From the NCBI GenBank assembly GCA_022448245.1, contig JAKVCO010000025.1, forward strand, positions 1 through 49,501: a stretch of 49,501 bases of DNA, in the 5' to 3' direction. Numbering within the stretch: the first letter of the stretch is position 1; each line of letters begins with the position of its first letter. The stretch is from Paracoccaceae bacterium (GTDB lineage Bacteria > Pseudomonadota > Alphaproteobacteria > Rhodobacterales > Rhodobacteraceae). This document shows, one piece after another, positions 36,445-44,273 of the stretch. Position numbers and translations under genes: made by a program. The notes beneath the pieces were generated by a model. That model was not told the DNA's origin, did no database searches, and saw nothing but the letters and a program-made list of their open reading frames with translations.

Positions 36445-37791
36445 ATGAAAGACATCAAAAACGATGGTCCTCCCCGGACCACGCCGATCCAGTCTGCGAC
36501 ATTCTCCCAGAGCATCAACGCCGAGATTCGGCGTGCTGCTGCAACGGGTATCTATGACATCCGCGGGGGCGGTGCGAAGCGCAAGGTCCCGCATTTCGAC
36601 GACCTGCTGTTCCTCGGCGCGTCGATCTCTCGCTACCCTCTCGAGGGCTACCGCGAGAAGTGCGAAACCTCGGTGACACTCGGCACACGTTTCGCCTCGA
36701 ATCCAATCAAGCTCGACATTCCGGTCACGATCGCAGGCATGTCCTTCGGCGCGCTGTCCGGCCCTGCCAAAGAGGCGCTGGGCCGTGGCGCAACGCTCGC
36801 GGGCACCTCGACGACCACCGGTGACGGCGGCATGACTCCGGAAGAGCGTGGCCATTCCAACAAGCTGGTCTATCAGTACCTGCCCTCTCGCTACGGCATG
36901 AACCCCGACGATCTGCGCAAGGCAGACGCGATCGAGGTGGTGGTCGGCCAGGGCGCCAAGCCCGGCGGGGGCGGCATGCTTTTGGGTCAAAAGATCTCTG
37001 ACCGAGTGGCCGAGATGCGCAACCTGCCCAAGGGCATCGACCAGCGTTCGGCTTGTCGTCACCCGGATTGGACGGGCCCGGACGATCTTGAGATCAAGAT
37101 CCTCGAGCTGCGTGAGATCACATCGTGGAAAGTGCCGATCTACATCAAGGTTGGCGGCGCCCGCCCCTACTTTGACACGACGCTCGCTGTGAAAGCTGGC
37201 GCAGACGTGGTGGTTCTGGACGGTATGCAGGGCGGCACGGCTGCAACGCAGGATGTCTTTATCGAGCACGTGGGTCAGCCGATCCTGGCCTGTATCCGCG
37301 AAGCTGTTCGCGCCCTGCAGGACCTTGGGATGCACCGCGAAGTGCAACTTGTCGTATCCGGCGGTGTGCGCACAGGCGCGGATGTAGCCAAGTGCATGGC
37401 GCTCGGCGCAGACGCCGTTGCCATCGGCACCGCAGCCCTGATCGCGCTGGGCGACAACGACCCGCGCTGGGAAGACGAGTACCAAAAGCTCGGCACCACC
37501 GCAGGTGCCTATGATGACTGGCACGAGGGCCAAGACCCCGCAGGCATCACGACGCAGGACCCAGAACTGATGGCCCGCTTTGACCCGATCGAGGGCGGAC
37601 GCAGGCTCAATAACTACCTGAAGGTGATGACGCTCGAAGCGCAGACGATCGCGCGGGCTTGCGGCAAGAACCACCTGCACAACCTCGAGCCCGAGGATCT
37701 ATGCGCCCTCACCATGGAGGCCGCGGCGATGGCAAAAATTCCGCTCGCAGGAACAGACTGGTACCCAGGCAAACCCGAGACATCTTACTAA
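36445..37791 (+). CDS. mgsC: N-methylglutamate synthase subunit C (FMN-binding glutamate synthase domain)
   Basis: A 448-residue protein starting at ATG 36445 with GAGG upstream. It is the FMN/iron-sulphur synthase domain: SRYPLEGYREKCETSVTLGTRF, the FMN-binding barrel with VYIKVGGARP-like segments (VPIYIKVGGARPYFDTTLAVKAG), VVLDGMQGGTAATQDVF and VSGGVRTGADVAKCMALGADAV. It makes N-methylglutamate from 2-oxoglutarate and the methylamine moiety. Cys residues after ARACGKNHLHNL may take part in the iron-sulphur cluster. Confidence 0.88.
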   Translation: MKDIKNDGPPRTTPIQSATFSQSINAEIRRAAATGIYDIRGGGAKRKVPHFDDLLFLGASISRYPLEGYREKCETSVTLGTRFASNPIKLDIPVTIAGMSFGALSGPAKEALGRGATLAGTSTTTGDGGMTPEERGHSNKLVYQYLPSRYGMNPDDLRKADAIEVVVGQGAKPGGGGMLLGQKISDRVAEMRNLPKGIDQRSACRHPDWTGPDDLEIKILELREITSWKVPIYIKVGGARPYFDTTLAVKAGADVVVLDGMQGGTAATQDVFIEHVGQPILACIREAVRALQDLGMHREVQLVVSGGVRTGADVAKCMALGADAVAIGTAALIALGDNDPRWEDEYQKLGTTAGAYDDWHEGQDPAGITTQDPELMARFDPIEGGRRLNNYLKVMTLEAQTIARACGKNHLHNLEPEDLCALTMEAAAMAKIPLAGTDWYPGKPETSY

Positions 37792-37800
37792 TAACTGATC

Positions 37801-37828
37801 AAGGCGCGGCCCAACGGGGTCGCGCCTT
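37801..37828 (+). terminator. Hairpin between mgsC and gmaS
   Basis: AAGGCGCG (37801-37808) pairs with CGCGCCTT (37821-37828), followed by TTGCTTTCC. A partial terminator or RNA-processing site could set the ratio of gmaS to mgsABC. Confidence 0.55.
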
Positions 37829-37864
37829 TTGCTTTCCAACACGACGACTAACAGGGAAAACCAC

Positions 37865-39193
37865 ATGACCATTGATCTGGCCAAATACGCCAAGGACAAC
37901 GGCGTAAAGTACTTCATGATCTCCTTCACGGACCTGTTCGGAGGCCAGCGAGCCAAGCTCGTCCCCGCGCAGGCCATCGCAGACATGCAAGAGGACGGCG
38001 CCGGTTTCGCGGGCTTTGCAACCTGGCTCGACATGACGCCCGCACATCCGGATATGCTCGCCGTGCCGGACCCCTCTTCTGTGATCCAGCTGCCATGGAA
38101 GCCTGAGGTCGCATGGGTCGCCGGCAACTGCGTGATGGAAGACGAAGACGTGGCCCAAGCGCCTCGCAACGTGCTTCGCCGCCTGATCGATGAGGCCGCA
38201 GAAGAAGGTCTGCACGTCAAAACCGGGATCGAAGCAGAGTACTTCCTGCTGACACCCGAGGGTACGGAGATATCTGATCCCTTCGATACGGCCGAAAAGC
38301 CCTGCTATGACCAGCAGGCGGTGATGCGCCGCTACGAAGTGGTCCGCGAAATCTGCGACTATATGCTGGAGCTGGGCTGGGGCCCATACCAGAACGACCA
38401 CGAAGACGCGAACGGCCAGTTCGAGATGAACTGGGAATTCGACGACGTCCTCAAAACGGCTGACAAGCACTCCTTCTTCAAGTTCATGACGAAGTCGGTC
38501 GCTGAAAAGCACGGTTTCCGCGCCACTTTCATGCCCAAGCCCATCGAGGGCCTGACGGGCAACGGCTGCCACGCGCATATCTCCGTTTGGGATGCACCGG
38601 GTGCTGACGCGAAGACCAACGTCTTTGCTGGCGAAGGCGACGGCCCAACAGGTGAGGTTGGCCTGTCCGAGCGCGGTAAGCACTTCCTTGGCGGGATCAT
38701 GAAGCACGCCTCCGCCCTCGCGGCGATCACCAACCCCACAGTCAACAGCTACAAGCGCATCAACGCACCGCGCACGATGTCTGGCGCGACCTGGGCGCCG
38801 AACACCGTGACCTGGACCGGCAACAACCGCACGCACATGGTGCGTGTGCCCGGCCCCGGCCGTTTCGAGCTTCGCCTGCCCGATGGTGCCGCAAACCCCT
38901 ACCTGCTGCAGGCCGTGATCATCGCTGCGGGCCTCGACGGCATCCGCACGCAGGCGGATCCGGGCAAGCGCTACGATATCGACATGTATGCCGAAGGTCA
39001 CAAGGTACGCGGCGCGCCGAAACTGCCGCTGAACCTGCTCGATGCACTGCGTGAATACGACAAGGACAAGGGCCTGAAGGCCGCGATGGGCGACGAGTTC
39101 TCCGCCGCCTACCTGAAGATGAAGATGCAGGAGTGGAACTCCTACGTCTCTCACTTCTCGGAGTGGGAACGGGCCAACACGCTCGACATCTAA
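37865..39193 (+). CDS. gmaS: Gamma-glutamylmethylamide synthetase
   Basis: A 442-residue glutamine-synthetase-fold enzyme starting at ATG 37865 (AGGGA nine bases before). It has the family landmarks: an N-terminal beta-grasp (GVKYFMISFTDLFGGQRAKLVP), EAEYFLLTPEG for metal binding, GNGCHAHISVWD, and APNTVTWTGNNRTHMVRVPGPGRFELRLPDGAANPY for ATP and glutamate. The unusual VTWTGNNRTHMVR stretch fits GmaS rather than housekeeping GlnA. It joins methylamine to glutamate with ATP, giving gamma-glutamylmethylamide for MgsABC. Confidence 0.88.
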   Translation: MTIDLAKYAKDNGVKYFMISFTDLFGGQRAKLVPAQAIADMQEDGAGFAGFATWLDMTPAHPDMLAVPDPSSVIQLPWKPEVAWVAGNCVMEDEDVAQAPRNVLRRLIDEAAEEGLHVKTGIEAEYFLLTPEGTEISDPFDTAEKPCYDQQAVMRRYEVVREICDYMLELGWGPYQNDHEDANGQFEMNWEFDDVLKTADKHSFFKFMTKSVAEKHGFRATFMPKPIEGLTGNGCHAHISVWDAPGADAKTNVFAGEGDGPTGEVGLSERGKHFLGGIMKHASALAAITNPTVNSYKRINAPRTMSGATWAPNTVTWTGNNRTHMVRVPGPGRFELRLPDGAANPYLLQAVIIAAGLDGIRTQADPGKRYDIDMYAEGHKVRGAPKLPLNLLDALREYDKDKGLKAAMGDEFSAAYLKMKMQEWNSYVSHFSEWERANTLDI

Positions 39194-39218
39194 GTAGAAC
39201 ACCTCGCTGAAAATCTTG

Positions 39219-39248
39219 ACGCGCTCCGGACCTCCGGGGCGCGTTTTT
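39219..39248 (+). terminator. Rho-independent terminator after gmaS
   Basis: ACGCGCTCCGG (39219-39229) and CCGGGGCGCGT (39234-39244) form an 11-bp stem (one G-U) with a 4-base loop, followed by TTTTT. It closes the mgsABC-gmaS operon. Confidence 0.88.
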
Positions 39249-39264
39249 CATTCAGAGGCTGCGT

Positions 39265-39783
39265 CTAACGCGCCATGCGCTGTTCGACCGCCGTTGACCG
39301 ATAGACGGCGTGAAGATCGCCAAAGAGATAGGGGCTGTCTGCCTCCCTGCCTTTCCGGCTTGCAAAAGCGGAAGGATGGACAAGCCAGCTGGGCTTGTCG
39401 GCGCGCTCAGTATTCTCCCAAGCGCTCTGATACTTGGCGTGAAACCAATCCAAGTTCTGCACAAGCCCGGAGTCGGGATAATGGCCTTCCACGAGCCTCT
39501 GCCCAACGGCGAGCAGCTCGTGGAACTGGTAGTATTGGTATGGCTGTGCGCCCACCTTCTCGGCGAACCCCGCCTCATAGATCTCTGTTTGGTCGAGCCA
39601 GGCCGGATAGAAGGCCTGCGTGTAAGCCAAGAGCGCGGTTGCTACATCGCAGTTCGCGAGCTCGAAGATCTCAACCACATCGGTGTGCTCCTGATTGAAG
39701 CCACATCGGAGAGCCACGAAAACGTCGTCGCTACTTTGCTGCAAAAGCCACGGTAGAAACCGCGCATCCTGATGGGGCAGCAT
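39265..39783 (-). CDS. Hypothetical protein (172 aa), possibly DUF4274-like
   Basis: A soluble acidic protein with no signal peptide or membrane segment. The stretch FVALRCGFNQEHTDVVEIFELANCDVATALLAY loosely resembles the NWDDG...NPNCDLGTALLIF pattern of DUF4274, a family without known function. The C-terminal half (HELLAVGQRLVEGHYPDSG) is rich in Tyr and Trp. The ribosome binding site is weak. It is transcribed towards the gmaS terminator. I cannot assign a role. Confidence 0.6.
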   Translation of the reverse strand: MLPHQDARFLPWLLQQSSDDVFVALRCGFNQEHTDVVEIFELANCDVATALLAYTQAFYPAWLDQTEIYEAGFAEKVGAQPYQYYQFHELLAVGQRLVEGHYPDSGLVQNLDWFHAKYQSAWENTERADKPSWLVHPSAFASRKGREADSPYLFGDLHAVYRSTAVEQRMAR

Positions 39784-39819
39784 TGAGCCTAGGGTGCCCT
39801 TGCTGACGCCTTGGATAAA

Positions 39820-40143
39820 CTAGTCGCGGGGCGATTTCAGATCAATCGTGGCTGGTGCCTCACTGCTTTTGCCGGAGCTGGGGTTGGAATGGCTTGCGGC
39901 TGGAACACTGCGGGTGACCAGAACCGTCAACCTCTGCGCGAATGCTTGGCCAAACCAGGGCGTATCGATCGCCGCCAAGCCCGTCCGTGCGAATGCCCTG
40001 ACGACAGCCCGGTGAAAAATCAGGAGCAGTATACCAGCGACAAGAACGGCATAGGGGCTCACGCCGAGAGCGATCAGAACGTAGGCGCCAAGCGCCCCAA
40101 TACCCAACAGGGCAGACAGTCGAGTAAGGTTTTCTCGCGCCAT
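39820..40143 (-). CDS. Hypothetical small membrane protein (107 aa)
   Basis: Two hydrophobic helices in the first half (LGIGALGAYVLIALGV and YAVLVAGILLLIFH) are followed by a basic, then Ser/Pro-rich tail. No family is recognised. It lies 36 bases upstream of the 172-residue gene on the same strand and may form a small operon with it. Confidence 0.55.
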   Translation of the reverse strand: MARENLTRLSALLGIGALGAYVLIALGVSPYAVLVAGILLLIFHRAVVRAFARTGLAAIDTPWFGQAFAQRLTVLVTRSVPAASHSNPSSGKSSEAPATIDLKSPRD

Positions 40144-40213
40144 AACGCACCAATCAATTGATCAATGAGGTGCATTCATTCAGCGGAGCTGGAATTTTTA
40201 TGACCGCTTGGGA

Positions 40214-40612
40214 TTAAGCCAACCAGCCTTTGCGCATCGCCAGCTGAGCAAACCAGACCAAGCCAATTGACATCAACAGGGCAGACGCTGTGGCCGGTTC
40301 GATCCCAAGGACACGGAACGAGAAGTAGAAGATCATGATCGAGCCCAGAAGGGAGATAATCAGCAGCGCCAGCGCCACTCGGCGGCGCAGCAGCATCAGG
40401 ATACAGCCAACAGCACCACCATAGACGGAGATGGCGAAGGCAGCCGTCGCCCACGAAGGTCGGTTTTCCACGACGAAGCGGTAGACCTCGGGCATTTGCG
40501 CCACGGCTTCGGGGTTTGTCTGTAGGATGTAGTTCCAGCACCCGATGAAGTTCCACAGCACGCCCACCACGGCGATGGCCCAGAACATGAATGGTGGTCT
40601 CGTCTCCGACAT
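40214..40612 (-). CDS. Hypothetical four-helix membrane protein (132 aa)
   Basis: Four predicted membrane helices are visible: FMFWAIAVVGVLWNFIGCWNY, ATAAFAISVYGGAVGCILML, ALALLIISLLGSIMIFYFSF and ATASALLMSIGLVWFAQLAM. AAGGAA stands close before the ATG. It resembles small proteins loosely annotated as sugar-transporter-like in marine bacteria. Function is unknown. It is divergent from tmm. Confidence 0.65.
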   Translation of the reverse strand: MSETRPPFMFWAIAVVGVLWNFIGCWNYILQTNPEAVAQMPEVYRFVVENRPSWATAAFAISVYGGAVGCILMLLRRRVALALLIISLLGSIMIFYFSFRVLGIEPATASALLMSIGLVWFAQLAMRKGWLA

Positions 40613-40757
40613 CGGCTTCCTTCTTTTTTCAGCAGGCTAGAGCGTAAATCTGCGCGTTCCCAGAGAATTTGGGTTTCTCCCTGTTCAAAATTGTTGACGG
40701 AAGGGAATGAAGTGGGGTCCCATCTAGGCAACGCAAACGACCGCTTAGGGGTATCTC
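40613..40757. promoter_or_regulatory. tmm control region
   Basis: GAGAA and TTCTC form a dyad (40663-40679) that includes CAGAGAATTTGGGTTTC at 40661-40677, similar to elements in other methylamine control regions. The tmm ribosome binding site AGGGG lies six bases before the ATG. Confidence 0.4.
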
Positions 40758-42092
40758 ATGACCAAAAGAATCGCAGTCCTAGGGGCAGGCCCATCCGGCC
40801 TTGCACAGCTCCGTGCTTTCCAGTCTGCAAAGGCCAATGGCGAAGACATCCCCGAGATTGTCTGCTTCGAAAAGCAATCGGATTGGGGTGGGCTGTGGAA
40901 CTACACGTGGCGCACGGGCCTTGATCAGTATGGCGAGCCAGTCCACGGGTCGATGTACCGTTACCTTTGGTCAAACGGCCCGAAAGAGGGCCTCGAGTTC
41001 GCGGATTACTCCTTCGAGGAGCACTTCGGAAAACAGATCGCCTCCTACCCGCCGCGCGCTGTGCTCTTTGACTACATCGAAGGCCGGGTGAAGAAGGCCG
41101 GTGTCCGCGACTGGATCCGCTTTGAGACCGCCGTGAAGAACGTCACCTTCGCCGACGGCAAGTTCACCGTCACCGTTCGCGATCTGCCGAAGGACGAAAT
41201 GTACTCCGAGGAGTTCGACAACGTCATCTGCTGCACGGGCCACTTTTCCACGCCCAACGTCCCGCATTTCGATGGCTTCGATAAGTTCCCGGGCCGCGTG
41301 CTGCACGCCCATGACTTCCGCGATGCGGTTGAATTCAAGGACCAAGACATCCTGATCATCGGGACGAGCTACTCCGCCGAGGACATCGGCTCCCAGTGCT
41401 GGAAATACGGCTGCAAATCCGTGACCGTCTCCCACCGCACTGCGGCCATGGGCTATGACTGGCCCGACAATTGGCAGGAGGTGCCGCTGCTCACCCACAT
41501 GGACGGCAAGACCGCGCATTTCAAAGACGGCACCTCCAAAGAGGTCGACGCGGTGATCCTGTGCACCGGCTACCAGCACCACTTCCCGTTTATGGAAAAC
41601 GATCTGAAGCTGGTAACGGCGAACCGTCTCGCGACGGCAATGCTTTTCAAGGGGGTGGCCTTCGCGCCGAACCCGGGCCTCTTCTACATCGGCATGCAGG
41701 ACCAGTGGTTCACCTTCAACATGTTCGACGCCCAAGCCTGGTGGGCCCGTGACGTGATCATGGGCAAGATCGACGTGCCGGACCGCGCGGCAATGGACGC
41801 CGATATCGCCGATCGTGAGGCCCGCGAAGACGCAGGCGAAACCGACTACGACGCGATCTGGTATCAGGGCGATTATGTCAAAGAGCTAATTGCCGAGACC
41901 GACTATCCCGACTTCGACCTCGAAGGCGCCTGCATGGCGTTCAAGGAATGGAAGGGCCACAAGAAGCAAGGCATCATGACCTTCCGCGACAACGGCTACA
42001 AATCGGTGATCACAGGCACGATGGCGCCCAAGCATCACACCCCGTGGAAAGACGCGCTGGACGACAGCCTAGAGGTCTATCTCCAGAACTGA
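40758..42092 (+). CDS. tmm: Trimethylamine monooxygenase (bacterial FMO)
   Basis: A 444-residue flavin-containing monooxygenase. The FAD site GAGPSG is at residues 9-14. The FMO identifying motif [11 protein letters not shown] is at 177-187 (FxGxxxHxxxF pattern). The NADPH site [11 protein letters not shown] is at about 201-211. The length and the segment [12 protein letters not shown] match bacterial Tmm, which oxidises trimethylamine to TMAO with NADPH and oxygen. It is followed by a terminator. Co-location with tdm, gmaS and the importer supports the assignment over other FMOs. Confidence 0.92.
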   Translation: MTKRIAVLGAGPSGLAQLRAFQSAKANGEDIPEIVCFEKQSDWGGLWNYTWRTGLDQYGEPVHGSMYRYLWSNGPKEGLEFADYSFEEHFGKQIASYPPRAVLFDYIEGRVKKAGVRDWIRFETAVKNVTFADGKFTVTVRDLPKDEMYSEEFDNVICCTGHFSTPNVPHFDGFDKFPGRVLHAHDFRDAVEFKDQDILIIGTSYSAEDIGSQCWKYGCKSVTVSHRTAAMGYDWPDNWQEVPLLTHMDGKTAHFKDGTSKEVDAVILCTGYQHHFPFMENDLKLVTANRLATAMLFKGVAFAPNPGLFYIGMQDQWFTFNMFDAQAWWARDVIMGKIDVPDRAAMDADIADREAREDAGETDYDAIWYQGDYVKELIAETDYPDFDLEGACMAFKEWKGHKKQGIMTFRDNGYKSVITGTMAPKHHTPWKDALDDSLEVYLQN

Positions 42093-42117
42093 AGCGACCC
42101 TCAGAGTTGCAGCTAAG

Positions 42118-42148
42118 GCGCCGGAGCGATCACTCGCTTCGGCGCTTT
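42118..42148 (+). terminator. tmm terminator overlapping the 3' end of the EamA gene
   Basis: GCGCCGGAGCG (42118-42128) pairs with CGCTTCGGCGC (42135-42145, with one G-U pair), then TTTCTC. The loop contains the stop codon of the convergent EamA gene, so the sequence serves both as coding end and as terminator. Confidence 0.75.
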
Positions 42149-43029
42149 CTCATTTGGTAGACAGGCTCGAGCAGCCCCGCGAGGCTGACCAACACGATAC
42201 CCGCGATCTCGCGCATGCCGATCACTTCGTCGGCCCAGATCGCCGCCGTCAGCGTGCCCGCGCTGATCTCTGTCATGAAGAGGATCGCGAGCAGACCGGG
42301 ACTGACCAACGTAGCTCCCCACATGATCGCGAAGGCAGGTGGGATGACGAGGATAAGAACAACGGGCACAAGCCACGGCAACACGCCCTGTACCAATGCC
42401 CAATCCGGTGGCGGCGCCGCACCCTCGAACGGGATCTGCGAGATCAGCAGCGCCGCGACAGTGCCCCAAATGAAATAGGAGATCGTGTAGTCCACGCCGT
42501 TTTGCACCCCGCCCCCGTTGAGCAGGACCGCCGCAAGCGCCCAGATGATGCCTGCGCACAGGCCCATCCAGTCGCCCGCATTGAACTCCAACGCGAACCC
42601 GGTTTCGAGCCGGACGATTACTGCCACGCCCAAAAGGCCAAGAACGATCGTGAGCCATCGGACCCTTGTGATCGGCTCACCCAGGATAAGACGCCCGAGG
42701 ATCGTGCTCCAGATCGGGGTCAGGTAGAAAAGAAGCAGCGCCCGAACGACGTCCGTGTAGATCAGCGAGCCTGCGTAGGTCACCATCGCGAAACCAGCGA
42801 GGAACCCTGCCACATGGAGGCGCCAGCCCCCAAAGAGGAGGCCGCGCCATCGGACAAGGCATAAAGGCAATAGGATAATGGCAGGCACTGCGAAAAGGAG
42901 CGTGATTGACCAAGCGCCCGTGACACCCACTTCATCCATCGCACGAAGCGGGATCCAGTAGAGCCCCCACGCAAAAGCCGCGAGGGCAACAGCCACCATC
43001 GCAGAGCTTTCGCGACAGGCCATCACCAC
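42130..43029 (-). CDS. EamA-family (DMT) transporter
   Basis: A 299-residue inner-membrane protein with about ten helices and two EamA repeats, for example FAWGLYWIPLRAM at the start and VLILVIPPAFAIMWGATLVSPGLLAILFMTEI in the second half. GTG 43029 has AGGGAG six bases upstream; ATG 43023 is the alternative. Members export amino acids or other small metabolites. It follows the tdm operon genes by 49 bases on the same strand and could be its last member. Confidence 0.8.
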   Translation of the reverse strand: MVMACRESSAMVAVALAAFAWGLYWIPLRAMDEVGVTGAWSITLLFAVPAIILLPLCLVRWRGLLFGGWRLHVAGFLAGFAMVTYAGSLIYTDVVRALLLFYLTPIWSTILGRLILGEPITRVRWLTIVLGLLGVAVIVRLETGFALEFNAGDWMGLCAGIIWALAAVLLNGGGVQNGVDYTISYFIWGTVAALLISQIPFEGAAPPPDWALVQGVLPWLVPVVLILVIPPAFAIMWGATLVSPGLLAILFMTEISAGTLTAAIWADEVIGMREIAGIVLVSLAGLLEPVYQMRKRRSE

Positions 43030-43078
43030 GCGAGGCTCCCTAGGCCCTTTAGAGCCTTCAAGACGCTATAGTCGGCAG

Positions 43079-43483
43079 TCATGGCAGCGTTCGCCGCAAG
43101 ACGATCAAGGTCTCGCCCAGTGCTCCTTTATCTTTAAGCGATAGGCTGAGGAAGCGCCCCACAACTGGAGCCATGATCTGATCATAGCTGTCGGGGTGAT
43201 TGACGGTGGCCCCTTCGGTCTTGGCCTCGCCTTCAGTGCATTGGCTTAACTGTTGGGCTAGGAGCTGAAAGTTCGATTGCGCACCGTTAGAGCGGAATTC
43301 GAAACGGTAGAAGCAATCCTGAGATGACCCGCCCCCAAGCACGCGGGACGTGGTGCACGCCGCCTCGCGGCCCGCGACAACCGGGGCTTCCCCTTGATCT
43401 GCAAAGGCATGAAGCGACTCGCAGGAAATGCCGGGCGACGCCACCACAAGCACCCCGGCGAAAGACAGCGCGAAAAGTCTCAC
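43079..43483 (-). CDS. Hypothetical exported protein (134 aa) in the tdm operon
   Basis: The GTG start overlaps the upstream stop (GTGA). A signal peptide (MRLFALSFAGVLVVASPGIS) is followed by a small domain with four Cys (ESLHAFADQGE, AACTTSRV, QDCFYRFEFRS, LSQCTEGE), likely oxidised in the periplasm. No family is recognised. The tight coupling to the preceding gene suggests a shared task. Confidence 0.65.
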   Translation of the reverse strand: MRLFALSFAGVLVVASPGISCESLHAFADQGEAPVVAGREAACTTSRVLGGGSSQDCFYRFEFRSNGAQSNFQLLAQQLSQCTEGEAKTEGATVNHPDSYDQIMAPVVGRFLSLSLKDKGALGETLIVLRRTLP

Positions 43484-43860
43484 TCGGCTACCAACTGTTG
43501 ACCCTCAAGGATCTCGAAAGGCGTCGGAGGCGTCGATCTAGACACCCAGTAGAACGTGCCGCCAAACTCCATGACGAACCACCCTTCCCACTCGGCGTCA
43601 TTGGGCCAGATGCTTTGATATTCCTGAAGCTCGTCATCGACGCGCCAGTCACCACGGGTCGACCGGGCCCCTTTTTGCGCGTATATCGTGACGCCGTCGT
43701 CCCCGAAGAACTGCCTGTAATTCTCACCCTGCCAGCGGCCCACTGCCGTGTTGCCGGTCAACAATGCACGGATCTCGTAGCCCTGAAGCTTGACGGATTG
43801 CGCCGACACCGGCATCGCCAAAAGAGCCATGCCAAGCACTGCGAATGTCCTGCGTTTCAT
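43480..43860 (-). CDS. Hypothetical exported protein (126 aa) in the tdm operon
   Basis: The start at ATG 43860 overlaps the stop of the globin gene (TGATG). A signal peptide ends near PVSA-QS. The mature part has repeated aromatic motifs (GRWQGENYRQFF, GDWRVDDELQEYQSIWPNDAEWEGWFVM). It resembles small secreted proteins of unknown function in Rhodobacteraceae. No further assignment is possible. Confidence 0.65.
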   Translation of the reverse strand: MKRRTFAVLGMALLAMPVSAQSVKLQGYEIRALLTGNTAVGRWQGENYRQFFGDDGVTIYAQKGARSTRGDWRVDDELQEYQSIWPNDAEWEGWFVMEFGGTFYWVSRSTPPTPFEILEGQQLVAE

Positions 43861-44273
43861 CAAAGTGCTTCACCCTTTCGCCAATCTGGCACTGTGTTGA
43901 TCAACATATGCGCCACACGTCTCACGGTGGCCCGGAGCTTCTCGATATGTGGCCCCTCATGCCCGCAAGAGGCTAGCGCTTTGTCCCAAGTCGCCAACCA
44001 CACCTCGGCGTCTTCCTGGCGAATGGGCACATGCGCGTGGATTTCTCGCACATCCATGTGCCCGTGCTTCTCAAGGTAGTACTGACGCCCGCCCATGAAG
44101 CCGGACATGAAGTTCACCTGCTCGACACGGGTATGATCAAGACCATGCCCACGAAAGTGCAGCCTTTGGATCTGCGCGGCTTCCGGCAGCGTCTCCATAA
44201 GATCGTAGAACTCATTGACCAGTTGGATCAGGGCCTCTTCGCCGCCAATCTGATCAATGAGTGCAGCTGTCAT
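43860..44273 (-). CDS. Truncated hemoglobin (group II-like)
   Basis: A 137-residue globin of the 2/2 type. Landmarks are the N-terminal IGGEEALIQLVNEFYDLM, the segment SGFMGGRQYYLEKHG and REIHAHVPI, in which His79 is the expected proximal heme ligand. Group II truncated globins bind oxygen or nitric oxide. It overlaps tdm by ATGA, so production is coupled to the demethylase. A role in oxygen or NO handling near Tdm is only a guess. Confidence 0.85.
   Translation of the reverse strand: MTAALIDQIGGEEALIQLVNEFYDLMETLPEAAQIQRLHFRGHGLDHTRVEQVNFMSGFMGGRQYYLEKHGHMDVREIHAHVPIRQEDAEVWLATWDKALASCGHEGPHIEKLRATVRRVAHMLINTVPDWRKGEAL

Noticed and set aside
37799..39202. 467-codon minus-strand frame opposite gmaS
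   Set aside because: gmaS on the plus strand is unmistakable and the reverse frame shows no family motif.
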